This document shows positions 1 through 12,172 of a stretch of 64,000 nt of DNA, one piece after another (the stretch's first letter is position 1; each line of letters opens with the position of its first letter). This stretch comes from Gyromitra esculenta. Taxonomy: Eukaryota; Ascomycota; Pezizomycetes; Pezizales; Discinaceae. The notes under the pieces were generated by a model. It was not told the DNA's origin and searched no databases. It saw nothing but the letters and a program-made list of their open reading frames with translations. The translations under genes and the position numbers were made by a program. The DNA is taken from NCBI GenBank assembly GCA_038503075.1, contig JBCAML010000015.1:1116001-1180000 (forward strand). Reading direction: 5' to 3'.

Positions 1-1373
1 ATACAAAAATATTCTCGGATAAATCCTTTACAGATGCTTCAGATGGCTACCCCGGAATATGTAGGGTGCATACATTTCGTAGCACAGATACCGGTACCTG
101 TCCCATTGGTACGTTGATGATAACGAAACACACCTCTGTGGTCTCAATAATCTGCATTTTTTTTGCGTGCATATTTAGTATTTTGGATAGCAGCGTACCC
201 AGTGAGGCATTTCGTGCCAAGTGTGTAAACCTATTTCCAGGTGACCGGGCAAAAATCACGACTGGTCGAGAGAAGACAATGCGCGCCTAGGAATTGAAGG
301 TCCTGGGCATAACTTGGTATCCTGTGCATTCTGGAGCGTAAGGTATAATCGCATGTACATAGGGGTAACTATATAGCCAGGGTTTGGACCAATTTTGGAC
401 CAGCATGGAGTATTCTAATATCCCTCGTTGACCCAATCCATTTTCGCGTGACACGGATACGCCGGAGTGTTTCTATAAGTCAGCGAGAATGATCCGGAAG
501 AGCCATCGCCTCTCATAAGCGTGACTGGCTACTTGAAATCCCAGTTCGAGCAAGGAACAAATATCGAGCAATCAAAAGCCACCGCTTATTCCACAAGTTG
601 CGGACAATAAAGCTTGGAAGTAGTTTCGTTGGGGAGATGTCGTGTAAACCCCGGTTATTGACTGAGAAGAATGAGAGAACTCCACTTCAGCTGCAGGTTG
701 TTCCTGCACGAAGGTGTGACGAGCCAGTGAGGTTCCTGCGGTTCCATACATGCGCGTTTGTGGGATATCTGATCTAGCGCACGTGCCCGGTTTCAGACCC
801 TGTCACCGCATGGCTTCACAGCACATCACTCACTAAGCTCGCGGAAGTGACATGCCAACTCACCATTCGACCCCTTAGGAGCATGTAGAGCCGCAACATG
901 CGTGTGCTCTGTGCAGTATATTTCCTTTTCATCAAGCGTCTTCTGATACAGGGCGTAAGTGTAAGTTACTGTCATTACCTGCTGTTCCTTTTGCACGGCA
1001 ATTTCTGCACAGCAGAGCGAAGAGCCGGCTAACTGTATGTGCGTGTAGAGTATGTGCATGGAGTTATGCACACATACAGAGGGCATATAAAGACGTCTTT
1101 GCATTGGAATCCTGGTAGACAACCCTAAACCATGTCTTGCCTCCTTGTGATTGCAATTGTAATTGCATAGGATTGTGGGTGTAAACACATTGTTTCCCAA
1201 GAACAGCAAGAGCCTCGTCGTCCCGCTCGTTGGTGCCTGACGACAACCCCTTGGCCCGTGCGCTCGACCCCTTTCCTGGGGCGCCAATAACTGAAGTCTT
1301 GATTCCCCCACACTTCCTTCCTCATCCCTGAATTGTATGTATATATATTATTCTCATTTCGTCGAGATCGTCA
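1..1373. other. Left-edge non-coding stretch
   Basis: No gene can be supported here. The only long open frame (826-1311, minus) has low-complexity, cysteine- and histidine-scattered content and matches no family I recognise. The last ~50 bases before position 1374 (with a TATATATATT tract near 1342) would be the promoter and leader of the DUF3074 gene. Confidence 0.6.
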
Positions 1374-2277
1374 ATGTCATCAGCACCACTTAAACTATCT
1401 TTGACACAGCTTCCGCGGTCCACATTCACCTCGGAAAACTTGTCGGGACTAATTCAGGACAGCCTTGACTTTGTCCGCTCGATCCCATCAGATTCCGGAA
1501 CTTCCCGCGAACCCTCGACGCTGAGCGTGAAATGGCAGCTCGCGAAATCGGATGCCGATATCAAAGTGTCTACCTCAACACATCAAGGGGAACGCTGGAC
1601 TACGCGAGTGACGAATGCGGACGTTCCATACGATCTGGTTCGGGAGAGCCTCTATGAGGGCAGGCTTGAGTCTGAGAAGGAATATCTATCAAAGCCAGGA
1701 GATAAGATGGAAATCGAATCGACGGAAACATTTGATGATGTGAAAATAAAGATTGAAGGTAAATACTATATTTTGCGGCCGTGTCTTCTCCGTTTATCTC
1801 AATTAAACGTGTTTTTCTTTCGTTCTCTGGGGAGTAGATGTGCGCAAACTATTACATGTTCAAGCGTTCTCTGCGCGTGAGTTCCTCGAAGCCATCATTT
1901 TCCATGATCTTCCGCCATTGTCTGGCGGCTTACGTCAATTTATCGCTATCTCTATGCCCCTGGAGGGCGAGGCGAAATCCGAGTCTGCTGTCCTTGGCCG
2001 CTACGTGTCCGTTGACTACATACAAGAGCTTGAAAACGGAGGAGTTGAGATATTCTTGGCTTTGTGTGTAAGTACTATCCCTTGCTAGCCTAGACACATA
2101 CCCTCGTCTAGTAGGGTCCTTTTTTTTAACATGGGTTCTCTACAGAGCGATGCCGGAGGCTCCATTCCACGATGGATGCAGAATATGGCCATGACTGGGC
2201 AGGTGTTTGGGGATGGAAGACTCTTTTTGGATTATCTGCGGAAAAAAGCCCATGCTAAGAGAGATGAGGACACATGA
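1374..2277 (+). CDS. DUF3074 (START-like) family protein, three exons
   Basis: Predicted 248-residue protein from exons 1374-1758, 1838-2067 and 2146-2277. The frame is kept across both introns (donors GTAAAT and GTAAGT). The ending around GGSIPRWMQNMAMTGQ is the hallmark C-terminal block of the fungal DUF3074 family, a START-like lipid- or hydrophobic-ligand-binding fold whose ligand is generally unknown. The middle segment with RKLLHVQAFSAREFLE and the SGGLRQFIAISMPL strand also fits that family. The first acceptor is a tandem GAGTAG site, so isoforms with and without one valine are possible. No signal peptide or membrane segment is visible, so a cytosolic location is likely. The start is the first ATG of the frame. 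Family assignment is confident; any biochemical role is not established. Confidence 0.8.
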
Positions 2278-3496
2278 GATACTTCCACATTGAGCATGGA
2301 GCTAGAGAGGCCCACACAGACAGATGGCCTTGGGGTTGACTTATCTGTATACGATCATACCAACCACAGCTTTAGTTGGCTGCACTAGGGGTTTAATTGG
2401 AATTACTGTGGAAATGGAATTTGGATAAATTTCTTGGCGCTTAGGGAAGCGCCAACCCTAGCCTAAACCTTGGCGTTCGGTGCTTGTAAAGATCAGGTCC
2501 ATTGAAAAATACAAAAAAGGCTGAAGCTTTCATGCTCTACTGATCATTTCTACTGAAGATTTAAGGCCGGATAACTGGAAGTGTGTGAAATAGGTTGATG
2601 GTAATAGGACCAAGCAGCATTCGCCCTTCATCAATTACATTCCGTTATCAAAAGCTTCCTGGAAACAGGTGACTGGATTGTCTTTGTGAGATAACTATAG
2701 AGAGATACTTCAGTGGGCAGTTTCTTGATTGGTAGGCAAGTAGTATTTTTAAACCCAAATAAACGCGAACTAAATCAAAAACGAAGAAATATACTCTCGC
2801 GCCTGGTAAATATGATATCTCTCCTCTCCCCCCCTTTCCTTTATTCCAAGAGCTCTTCTAGTCTTCAAGACTTAGTCTGGAAGATAACTGTCTAATAATA
2901 GATGCTCACCCATCTCCCTTCCGTTCCCGCAAACACATTGTCATAAAACGATCATTCCTATTCGATGTTTCTCTTGTGATAAGGTGGTTACCACATTGAT
3001 ATCCACTATGGGGGCTGGTGACTAGAAGTGAACTAACTAAAGTTCTACCTAAACTTAAGTGATCGCCGATCACCGAGAGCCTTATCTAGCATTCTTTGGA
3101 AACGGAGAAAGTGAAGTGTATTTCCTTCTCCTGCCCTTAAGTTCTTCCCTACACCAACATTAACAAAGAGGAAGATAAGCTAACGGGAAAGATAGAGATG
3201 CGATGAATAACCTTGGGATAGTGCGATACTGCTGTAGAAGAATGATGTTTAGTTGTGTATATTTGATTTGAGAAATATCTTAAGTAAGCCTTGAGGTTCC
3301 CGTTCCTTTAATTGATAGATGAGTAACGGATGTTTTGAGTGTTGGCTATGGTCTAAATGTGGACCATCGCTCCTCCATACAAGGTCAATTATCTAGCAAG
3401 TTTTAGGAGGTATGAAGCTATGAAGGTGAGGGTGCCTGGAATAGGATTTCCTTAGGCTAGAGAGCAGAACGCGGGGGAAGGAGGTTGGGCTTTGGA
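2278..3496. other. Gene-poor A+T-rich stretch
   Basis: No credible coding frame, RNA gene or repeat family member was recognised. It holds the 3' flank of the DUF3074 gene and scattered short open frames of 60-80 codons without family resemblance. Confidence 0.5.
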
Positions 3497-3800
3497 GATA
3501 GATAGATAGATAGATAGATTAATCATACACGCATCCAAACTCTTGGATTATGACGGTTAGCAAAAGGAAATAAGACACAAACAAAACATAAATCCAACAC
3601 AATTTTAGTCACTCCCATAGTCGCTCCCATACCATCATACTCATCATACGCCATTTCATCTTCCATATCAAATTTCTCTCTCTCCTCATCTTCCTCTTCT
3701 GCCTCATCATCATTCTGTCCCCTTAATGTCGGCTCCCCTCCAACCCACACTAGTCTCCTCGTGATCCACTTCTTTCCCCATTCACAGTCCTTGCTCCCCC
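3497..3800. repeat. Dispersed repeat relic, copy A, with (GATA)n edge
   Basis: A (GATA)n run at 3497-3519 is followed by TTAATCATACACGCATCCAA and then about 260 bp of sequence that recurs at 43660-44350. On the minus strand both copies keep a diverged coding-like trace: a W-(I/V)-T-(R/K)-RLVW block followed by an acidic run. This looks like the decayed end of a transposable element whose terminus is a GATA microsatellite. The element class cannot be told from what is left. Confidence 0.55.
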
Positions 3801-5264
3801 ACCCACATCCTCCTGCCTTCAAAAATTTTCCTCTTCTTATCGTAATACATGGTATGAATACATTTATGTATTCCTTCATTCCTTCCTTTTTTTCCGGGCT
3901 TATCAACTTGGGCTTTGGAGAGAAACGGTTACGAGTAGGGAGTTTTTATATGTATCGACCACGTCTCTTAGGCTTGTAGCCTTAATCTCAAGCATTGAGA
4001 GTATGGAGCTCATGTCTACCATAGATAGATGAGAAGCTGTCTTTTTGTATTAATTATGAAAAATACCTTCGGGCGGGAAATGTTGCATTGTTGTGTGTGT
4101 CATGATTTATCACTCGTATTGAATATGGTTGTTTCCTGGGCTACGGATAGGAGCTATAGCTACCAGCCCCACAAATGCAATGAGCCATTGAGATAACCAT
4201 GAGCTTTATGTCTACCCTTCGGCTGCTGTGAAAGAGGGTGAAGAAAGTAATTTCCGCTTTCGGTATTTCTGTGGGAATTCTCTGGCTCTAAATTTCTGGT
4301 TCTACTTAGAAACCAGACCTGTAAAGGCGAATATCGATGGGATTAAGTTAGTAATCTTTAATCCACCAATAAAACCAAAAATTAAATATTCACGAAAAAT
4401 TGGAGAGAAGCTCCACGGGTCTAATCATCTATTCTTGTAATATCAATCATTTCCCCTAGAGAATATCAGGGATCCGACTATTCGTGCTTAAAACCAGCGA
4501 CCGTGGTTCTGGGGCTTAGGAGCCGATTTTAATGACCTCCTATCTATACACTATGCTATAGTGTATCTGGATTGATATCCCGACCAGTGTTGGGGCTTTC
4601 ATCTGTCTCTACCTGAAAGTTTATTATTGATCATTGACACTATCCGTCATTACGATTCGCTAAGCAGAGATTCATATCTGAATAGGCTAATTGTTCGTAA
4701 CTAGAGTAGATCATCCAGAGATATTTTTATTGGAAAAACTGAAAAAAACAAAAGAGTAAACTACCTGAGATACCCGCATAAAGCATATACCCTCTTCCCA
4801 TCTTGAAAAAAAGAAAAAAGAAAGCTACAATACAAACAGGGGAGGAGAACCGCGCTGTGATAACTTGTAAAAGCCTTAGACTCCCGCTCCACAGAAACTA
4901 GAATCATCATACGTAACTCGAAAAACGGAGAACAGGAAATGATAATAGCAAGTCAGAAAAAATTGAATAGTAATACCACGAAGGAATGGAAAAAAAGGGA
5001 GTAAAAAAAACCATGGGCATGCGTCGGTCGTAAGAATAGACGTGGAAAAAGGAAATATGTTATACAGATGAGAAACGTAAAGGGGTATCAATGGAAAGTA
5101 AGTCAAAGACCGTAAGGAGACCCAACTCCTGACCCATAAGAAATAAATCATGCTATGCTTGCGCCACCCCAATCCACCAGTCCACCAAACAATTTCCACA
5201 GCCCAGCCACAAACACCATATCCCCCCTCCCACATCCTAAAAAAGGCACATTCCCGAAAGTGTA
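3801..5264. other. Gene-poor stretch and ASE1 3' flank
   Basis: Nothing coding is supported. There is a small perfect hairpin at about 4553-4571 (TACACTAT, three-base loop, ATAGTGTA). The last few hundred bases are the 3' untranslated and downstream region of ASE1, which reads towards this gap. Confidence 0.5.
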
Positions 5265-8012
5265 CTAATATTCTTCGCTCATCCACCCGTCTTCGCTATC
5301 AACGGGCCTTACCATAACCACACCGCCGCCACCCCTTCCACCCTTCTGCTCCCCATATCCAAGCTTATTTCTGTAATACGCTTCCCTAGGATCAATCCTC
5401 TCCTCTTGATCATCCCCATACTCGCTCTCCTCACCAAATGTCTCCCAGTTCTCACTGCCGCTACCGCTCGCTAGTGTTGCAGAGGACGTCAAAGAATACT
5501 GTCGACTCCTCGGTGAATTATTAGAGTCCTCGGATACTTCCCGTGGGGAGCCGGAGATGTGAGGTGCATCATAGCTCCCCTGGGCGTACTGCCGTCTCGG
5601 TCTCAGAGCAACACCATTATCTCCCTCCTCATCCCCATAAGGACGTTCTTCGGGAGAAACAGAACGAATACTAACCACGGACTGAGCACGGTCCCTCCCT
5701 CCTCCCTGCCCGAGATACGAATCTTTCGATCCCTGTCTCGAGAGCGGTTGTATTTTTGGTGGTCCTATCAGGTTATTCATCGAGATAAGCTTGCGCTTAG
5801 AGGTAGCGAAACGACCGACAGTTTGGGTCAGAGACTGGGGTCGATCAACATTGTTCTCGTTGGAGTTGGGGGTGAATGTCGGAAGCGGAGCCCTCATCGT
5901 TCGCTTAGATGGAGACCTGGTGAGTGTGCTATTATTGGTGTTGCTGCTGGGAAGAGCAATGCGACTACTAAGGCCGGGGGTTTTTGCGCCGGATCTCTGG
6001 AGTGTGGCTGCTTCTCTTGCATTTACCATACCGATGCTGCGTCCTCCAGACCGACCGATAGTAGTGGAGCCCGTGCTCATTGCAGAACGCTCGGTGTTCG
6101 GAGTTTTAGATCTCAGCGGCTGCGCACTGGGGGTCTTCGGCCTCGGCCCTGGTTTTGCTATGGATCCACCAGAGATAGTAGCGGAACCCGTGCTCATTGC
6201 GGAACGCTCGGTGTTCGGAGTTTTAGATCTCAGCGGCTGCGCACTGGGGGTCTTCGGTCTCGGCCCTGGTTTTGCTACAGATCCACCAGAGGTGGTGGGT
6301 CGAGGGATCACACGGGCCGCTCCAGGAGTCGCGGAAGTTGTGTTGGCCCTCGCTCTCCCGGTTGGGGTTGGCACAGACTGCTGGCGAGAAGTTGCACCAG
6401 TACGCGATTGGCATACGGCACTCGTGTTCATTAAAATCTGAAGATAATCTTCACCCTTCACAAGGAATGGCTCGCAGTATTCATCCTCCCATTTCTCAAG
6501 GGCCCTCTTAAGTTCTACTTCAATTTTAGGGAGTTCCTTTGCGATTCGTTTGCGCGTCTTTTCTTCACGAAGAAGACGGGTTGGATCACGGTTTCCTGCC
6601 CCACCGCGGGAGATTAGACGGGATGAATCACTGCCAGAGGCGGCCAATGCTTCGCGCTCACTTATAAGGGAACGGTGGTTATCTATAAGAGAGATTATGG
6701 GTTCACGCTCAGCGAGGAGGTCTTGTAAGCGCTGGATTTCCGATTCGTGGGCTGCGAGGAGGGCGTCGGACATGACATCTGATTGAGCAGGTGAGAAATG
6801 CAAAATCTCGCCTTCGGAGAAATATAGCTTCTCCCACAGCTCGGCAAGAGTTTCTCGGGTCCTTTCAACGAACACATGAAGGTGTTCTCGCTTCAGTTCT
6901 AACATCCTGTCCAATTCGCTCTCCAACTACAGTAGCCAAATTTGTAAGCTATCATCCTGGGAGCCAATGATTTTTTTGAAGGTGCTTACTTCGTGGATAG
7001 TTTTTGAATCAAACCCTCCATGTTGAGCTAGGAAGGTTTGTCGCTCTTCTTCTTCGACTCCAAGCTTCTCCCACAAATCCCCAATCTCGTTCTTTAGATC
7101 CTTAATTTGCGCCTGCCTATTCTCCTTCTCATCCAACAATTTCTCTTTCTTCCCTCTTAGTCTTTCAATATCATCTCTCTTTAATCCTAGTCTTTCAGGT
7201 TCGATAGCTCCGAAGTCAATGATCGACTGATCGGCTTGAGAACTTGGTGTCCCCAGCTCAGAATAAAGGTTGACGATCTCTTTCGAAATGGACTTGACAG
7301 CAGACACGCGCTTTGCAAACTCTTGTTTTACACGACTGAACTCTGCTTCGAGGCGTTCATAGTACGACTGCGAGAGATCGAAGGAGGCAAGGGATGTGTG
7401 GTCACTGGTCGCGGGGGGTAGGGGAATTTTAATCATCGAAGATTCAAGTCGTGAAGCATATTGTTCAAGCGCATGTGACAATTCTGTATCAAAATCAGCG
7501 AATGTTAAAAACCAAAAGGCAGTACAAACAACGCACTTCTAGCAGCAGCATATCTTTCGGCGTGTCGCTTCTTGGCATTATCGTGTTTATCTTTCAATCC
7601 TCGTAAACATTTCATTAATGGGGTGGTAACCCGATCGTTGCTAGAATTTCTGCGTCCATCCTTGTTATCGTCAAGTGATAGCTCCAGTTGCTGTATCGAA
7701 GCGATAAGCTTTTGGCACTCTTCCATAAGACTTTCTTTCTCACTATCCGATGATTAGCCGTTGGGTTCCCAATCAAACCAAGATTGCGGGGGAAGGGGGG
7801 ACAAACTCGTTAACTAATTCTAGCTGCTTCTGCAGCGCAACGTTCAAAGCGGAGTAAACACTCTCCTCACGGCCTTCGCGGGCAGAGGAAGAGAAACCAA
7901 TTTCGTCAAACAAATCATGAAGCGTATCGAGGGTCTTCGTGAATTCATCCTGCAGAGAAGGCTTGCTCTTTGTAGTGTCAATATTTTTCTGCGGAGTGCA
8001 CAATCTAACCAT
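5265..8012 (-). CDS. ASE1: Anaphase spindle midzone microtubule-bundling protein (MAP65/PRC1/Ase1 family)
   Basis: Four exons, 8012-7807, 7742-7537, 7483-6990 and 6926-5265, give an 855-residue protein. Introns are 64, 53 and 63 bp. The N-terminal two thirds are heptad-rich coiled coil. The family's most conserved block, REEKTRKRIAKELPK with WEDEYCEPFLV after it, lies near residues 421-455 in the spectrin-like microtubule-binding region. Ase1 crosslinks antiparallel microtubules at the spindle midzone and recruits kinesins during anaphase. The C-terminal ~270 residues are a Ser/Thr/Pro/Arg-rich tail with many SP/TP sites, as expected for a CDK-regulated, microtubule-binding tail. This tail contains a 39-residue tandem duplication (listed separately). 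The gene is divergent from CSN5, sharing a 747-bp promoter with an X-box palindrome. Confidence 0.93.
6073..6306 (-). repeat. 117-bp (39-codon) in-frame tandem duplication in the ASE1 tail
   Basis: Two adjacent copies, offset by exactly 117 bp (matching blocks begin at 6073 and 6190 on the plus strand), encode SGGS(I/V)AKPGPRPKTPSAQ and the rest of a 39-residue unit, about residues 515-592. The copies differ at only a few bases, so the duplication is recent. Each unit carries several TP dipeptides and basic residues. Confidence 0.9.
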
Positions 8013-8759
8013 TGTAACTTGCTCGTGATGTCGTTTGTGGGGTAATCAAGTAAGGAGAGGGAGAGTAAGTGGGTGCTTGGACGAATGTGATGTGTCAAGT
8101 GGGATGAAGCAACTAGCGCGGCAGATCAACTGTCTGGCAGAGGAGTTGGGGTTGGAATTGGAGTTGGAGTTGGTATGCGGCGGTTAAAAACGGGTGTCAC
8201 GCGCGCTGCGTCGCTGATTCGTGCGAATGGAAGAAGCTGAAGCGCAGTAGTGTTGGTAATGAGCGACTGGACGGGGAGAAACGCTTTCCGTGCTGGTAGA
8301 GCTTGTGGGTTAACGGTCGAGCGTCAAGAGTCGAGCGACAGACAGAAGATGGACAGACGAACAAACAAGTAAAACAAGCAGCACGAAGATTGGAAGAAGG
8401 AGGGTGGGGAGAAGAGGTCTGTGAGAGGGAGGGAACTCGCATATAAGGCTGCGACTTGGTGCGGAGAGTTCAAACGTATGAGTGTCACCGTCGCAGGGGA
8501 GAACCAACGAGAGTCCAATGTTTGCCGTGTTTTGGGACAGTGACGTTGTGTTGCCATGGAAACGACCTACCACAGGCCGCCCCCTCCTTCCTGATCCGGC
8601 TAGCTGTTTCATGTTCAGCCGTTGAGCCTCCCCCACTATCGTGACGCTGCTTTAGGTGTGGATCTCCATCACAGTTGCCTCGTCAGGTCGGCCATTTCCC
8701 AACGACGGCTTGACTCCTCAACCTCAGAGCTCTCCATCTCGACGTCTTCGGTTTCCATC
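8013..8759. promoter_or_regulatory. Divergent promoter region of ASE1 and CSN5
   Basis: 747 bp separate the two start codons. It contains an imperfect (TTGGAG)n tract near 8143-8173 and a perfect RFX-type X-box at 8550-8563, preceded by TGACGT at 8541. No open frame in it resembles a protein family. Transcription starts cannot be placed from sequence alone. Confidence 0.6.
8550..8563. promoter_or_regulatory. X-box (RFX-family) palindrome
   Basis: GTTGCCATGGAAAC fits the RFX binding consensus RYYNYYATRRNRAC at every position. It lies about 200 bp upstream of CSN5 and 540 bp upstream of ASE1. Fungal RFX proteins (S. cerevisiae Rfx1/Crt1, S. pombe Sak1) bind such sites. Function here is inferred. 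Confidence 0.6.
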
Positions 8760-10044
8760 ATGGAGTCTTCGGCTAGGAAACAGTTTGGTATCTCCCCCAT
8801 CCTCACTGTGATGATTGCTGCTTGCTAACTTCTGCCCAGACTTCGAAAATAGTATTGCTCTCGTCGACCCCACAAAGGACGGCATCTACACCTACGATGT
8901 AGCTGAGCAAAAGTACCTCCGCTATATGTTCTTTTCTCTGGATGTCGGGTGGTCAAGCTAACCTTAAGCCCCCAGAGCCCTCAACGAGAAGCGACCTTGG
9001 AAAGAAAACCCCAACTACTTTAAGCGAGTTCGCATATCTGCTGTAGCTCTCCTAAAGATGGTCATGCACGCTCGCTCTGGTGGCTCCCTTGAGATTATGG
9101 GTCTGATGGTATACCCTCCCTGTCTCGCTGCTAGCAATATTCTCACCTATAGCTGAATTGTGTTGACGCCTCCCTTGCAGCAAGGCAAAATTGCCCACGA
9201 AACATTTATAGTAATGGACGCCTTCCCTCTCCCGGTCGAAGGGACCGAGACCCGTGTCAATGCACACGACCAAGCTTATGAATATATGGGTGCCTTTGAC
9301 ATATCCGAGAAGGCCGTTGGCCGGGCCGAAAACGTCGTCGGCTGGTATCATTCTCATCCCGGCTACGGATGTTGGCTCTCAGGCATCGACGTGAACACGC
9401 AGATGAACCAGCAGATGTTTCTCGATCCGTTTTTGGCCGTCGTTATTGATCCCGACAGGACCATTTCTGCCGGAAAGGTCGACGTTGGCGCATTCAGGAC
9501 GTTCCCTGAGGGATATAAGGCGAAAGGGGGTGATGACGAGGGAGAGTATCAAACTATTCCTTTGAGCAAGATTGAAGATTTCGGAGCACATAGTAGCCAG
9601 TAAGTCATTGTCGCTAGTCTGTTTCTTCTATATAGGCAGCACTGACACACCTACAGATACTACTCTCTTGAAATTTCCCACTTTAAATCCTCCCTTGATG
9701 CTCATCTCCTCGACCTCCTCTGGAACAAATACTGGGTCTCGACGTTATCTCAGAGCCCTCTCTTCACCAACCGCGACTACTCCACCAAACAAATGCTCGA
9801 CCTCTCGCAAAAAATCCACAAAACCGAACTAACGCTCCTCGCGGGCTCTGGCAAAGGCAATCGTTCATCTCTCCTGCCAACCAGCTCGGGAACAGGCAAA
9901 GGCGCGAACACGGAGGGCCAGCTCGACAAAGTGGTGAAAGACAGCAACAAGATTGCCAGCGAGGAGATTGCGGGACTCTTTTCGAGCGTGGTGAAGGATC
10001 GCATATTTGGGAGCGTGAAAGTGGAGACGGCGGGGAAATCATGA
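8760..10044 (+). CDS. csn5: COP9 signalosome subunit 5, JAMM deneddylase
   Basis: Five exons, 8760-8787, 8840-8927, 8976-9108, 9181-9599 and 9657-10044, give 351 residues, the usual CSN5 length. CSN5 is the metalloprotease of the COP9 signalosome that removes NEDD8 from cullins. The JAMM zinc motif [14 protein letters not shown] places the ligands at His140, His142 and Asp153, almost the same numbering as human CSN5 (138, 140, 151). The catalytic Glu lies just before GLMQGK near residue 78. The lead-in [17 protein letters not shown] is typical of CSN5 rather than its proteasome paralogue Rpn11. The first exon is only 28 bp and encodes MESSARKQF. The second intron is 48 bp with a GTTCTT donor and is the least certain junction; it adds about two residues relative to relatives. 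Confidence 0.95.
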
Positions 10045-10672
10045 AGAGGGAATACCGGACTGGCGTTTAAAGGGCTTGTTTTTCTTTAGTCTTTGCTACT
10101 GCTGGAGGTGAGAAAGGCGGGCGGGCGGGGGGGGTTACGATATATACGATGCCTTTGCGCTTTTACCTGAGCTGCATCTGTAGAGAATTATTCTTTTGTA
10201 TTCCTGATTTGTGCGAGTGATAGACTATGACCACACACGGGACTTGTACCCATCCCTGTGCTAGTACTGCATGGGGGCGTTTTAACTATATCATGTTCTA
10301 AAAACAACCTATGGCGGGATTATTTGCATTGCGTATTACCCAAGCGATCTGCCAGGGCCGCACGGTCCAGCTACATAGTGGCCACAGATGGTGTAACGGT
10401 GGTACTGTAACCTCGCTTGCCTGCCGTCCTGCTCACGGATCCTCACTCGGCGTGTTTCAAAAGGGAGATGGCTATTCAATTCGTTCGCTTCATTTACAAC
10501 GTGCCTCCATGACATAATAATTCAATTCCCTCTTCGTAAAACACCGATTCGCTCCGCTGTTGGTATGAACTGTATTATGAAAAGAAGAAGAAAAGAAAAA
10601 TACAAAAAAGAAATGTAACGGGCTTCCGTCTTTCCCCTTTATATTTGGTATTAGGTTAGATTTGGGAGATGC
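10045..10672. other. Convergent 3' flanks of CSN5 and FUR1
   Basis: Contains a G-rich tract near 10117-10135 and untranslated ends of both genes. A 68-codon open frame at 10311-10517 has no recognisable similarity and was not called. Confidence 0.5.
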
Positions 10673-11637
10673 TTATTTCCCGATGGTGAGGAAGAGACGA
10701 TCACCAATGTCGCCGACACTTTCCGGGTGTTAGTATGAAGCAATTAAACGAGAAAAGGGGGAGGGGAGGGGAAAGAAAAATACCCAGGAACAATCATGCC
10801 GCCATTCTTTCCGCCAAGCTTAGCGTCGACACCACCGATAACGATAACGACGTCCTCGCCGCCGCCTTCGGTAGCAGCACGTCGGACACCTTCAATGCTA
10901 CCGAGAACACTAACGATCACGATCTGGGAATGTTTAATACTCTCTCTCTCTCGTCCAAGAAATAGAGAAACAGGGAGTTATACCTTCTTGACGCCCCATT
11001 CTCTCAAAGTCTGAATGGCGGCTTCTGCAGTACCTCCTGTGGCAATGACGGGATCGAGGATGATTGCGATATCGCACGGGGGAGAGTTCTCGCCGCTGGC
11101 GGGGATGCGGGTAGGGAGGTTGTTGTAGTACTCTACTGGCTGCAGGGTCGTTTTCTCGCGGTAGAGGCCAAGGTGATGCACAGGCACTGGAACTGGGAGG
11201 AGGGTTTCGAATGCTGTGGATATTATGTTAGTGTCCGGGTGTCATATTGGAGAACAATGAATAAATAGAATAAAACTATAACCAGGAAACAAAAAGCGGG
11301 GAAATAATAAACGAAACGAAACGAAACGAACAAAGGACAGACGAGAGGCAAACATACCTTCCAGCATCCCCAGCCCACTTCTCAATACAGGTATAAGCGC
11401 AATCTTCGTCGGGGAGACTTTCTGCACCTCGAACGAGGCACCTAGAGGTGTGACATCGGTTTCGCCGGTATTCTGGATTGTCAGGAACCTCCCGAGGGCT
11501 TCTGTGCCGAGGATGAGGGCGATCTCGTGGACGAGGGCTTTGGTTTCTTTGGGGGTTGTTGTTGAGGATCTGAGCTGGGAGAGCTTTGCGAGGAGGCAGG
11601 GGTGGGTTGAGACGAGTACGTTGGGAGGGAGAGACAT
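10673..11637 (-). CDS. FUR1: Uracil phosphoribosyltransferase
   Basis: Exons 11637-11358, 11213-10984, 10923-10784 and 10718-10673 give 231 residues. The enzyme joins uracil and PRPP to make UMP in pyrimidine salvage and activates 5-fluorouracil. The PRPP-binding loop reads [13 protein letters not shown], near residues 147-159. Family signatures [12 protein letters not shown] and the C-terminal [17 protein letters not shown] are intact. The last exon is only 46 bp, and the junction GG|T restores the conserved VPGVGD. The start is the ATG of [10 protein letters not shown]; the frame stays open upstream to 11760, but the extra residues are Pro/Ser/His-rich and unlike the family. Intron 1 (144 bp) is the longest. 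It is convergent with CSN5 and divergent from FEX1. Confidence 0.94.
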
Positions 11638-12172
11638 TGCTGCTGTGGGGTGGGGGGGGGGGGTTGGATAGCTGCTTTGAGGTAATTGATGGAGAGCTGG
11701 AGGTGGATGGAGTGAGGGGAAGGGGGAAGAGAGGGAGTTGGAGTGGACAGGTGAGAGCACGTATCTAGGTATAGTGGAGGTGGGGTGGAGTGGAGGGAGG
11801 TGGAGGTGGAGGTGGAGGTGGAGAGAAGGTGGAGGTGAAGGTACTAGAGGTCTCGCGGGTGTCTCGCATCTTCTCTTCGTCGGCTCGGCCAGCTTCGGCT
11901 TGCGTGACGGCGCGCCGGGACAGCCGCGGGCTCGGCCGCGACGAGTCGCCTTATCGGGCGCTGCACGCCCATTGGCCAGAATAGACGCACAGCAGGAGCG
12001 TCTGCTGGAACCTGCATATTCGCGATAAAGATAAGCATCCTTGCTTGGCTTGTGGGTACCTCGTGTGTGTGCATGTAGTGTCGCCGGCTCTCAGTTCCGG
12101 GCTCTGCTCACACCGCCTCCCGCCGCTGCCCGGGCCTCTCGCCCAGTCCATGGCTTCTCTCCACCACCGCAC
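11638..12172. promoter_or_regulatory. Divergent FUR1/FEX1 intergenic region
   Basis: 535 bp between start codons. It holds a G run at about 11650-11660 and a (GGTGGA)n purine tandem at about 11773-11826, followed by a more G+C-rich segment leading to FEX1. No conserved element was recognised. Confidence 0.5.
11773..11826. repeat. (GGTGGA)n tandem repeat
   Basis: Imperfect hexamer run of GGTGGA/GGAGGT units between FUR1 and FEX1. It is purine-only on one strand, so it is length-variable by slippage and could affect the divergent promoter. Confidence 0.85.

Noticed and set aside
826..1311. 161-codon minus-strand open frame near the left edge
   Set aside because: No family resemblance, odd Cys/His/Tyr-rich content, and no supporting context.
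4553..4571. Short perfect hairpin in the gene-poor stretch
   Set aside because: Eight-base A+T-rich stem expected by chance in this composition; no gene end nearby to make it a terminator.
5559..6441. Long plus-strand frames of 291 and 216 codons opposite ASE1
   Set aside because: Shadows of the Ser/Pro/Arg-rich ASE1 tail and its tandem duplication.
12041..12172. Alternative FEX1 start adding 44 residues
   Set aside because: Adds Cys/Pro/Ala-rich sequence without family support; 12173 gives a normal Fex N-terminus. Not fully excluded.
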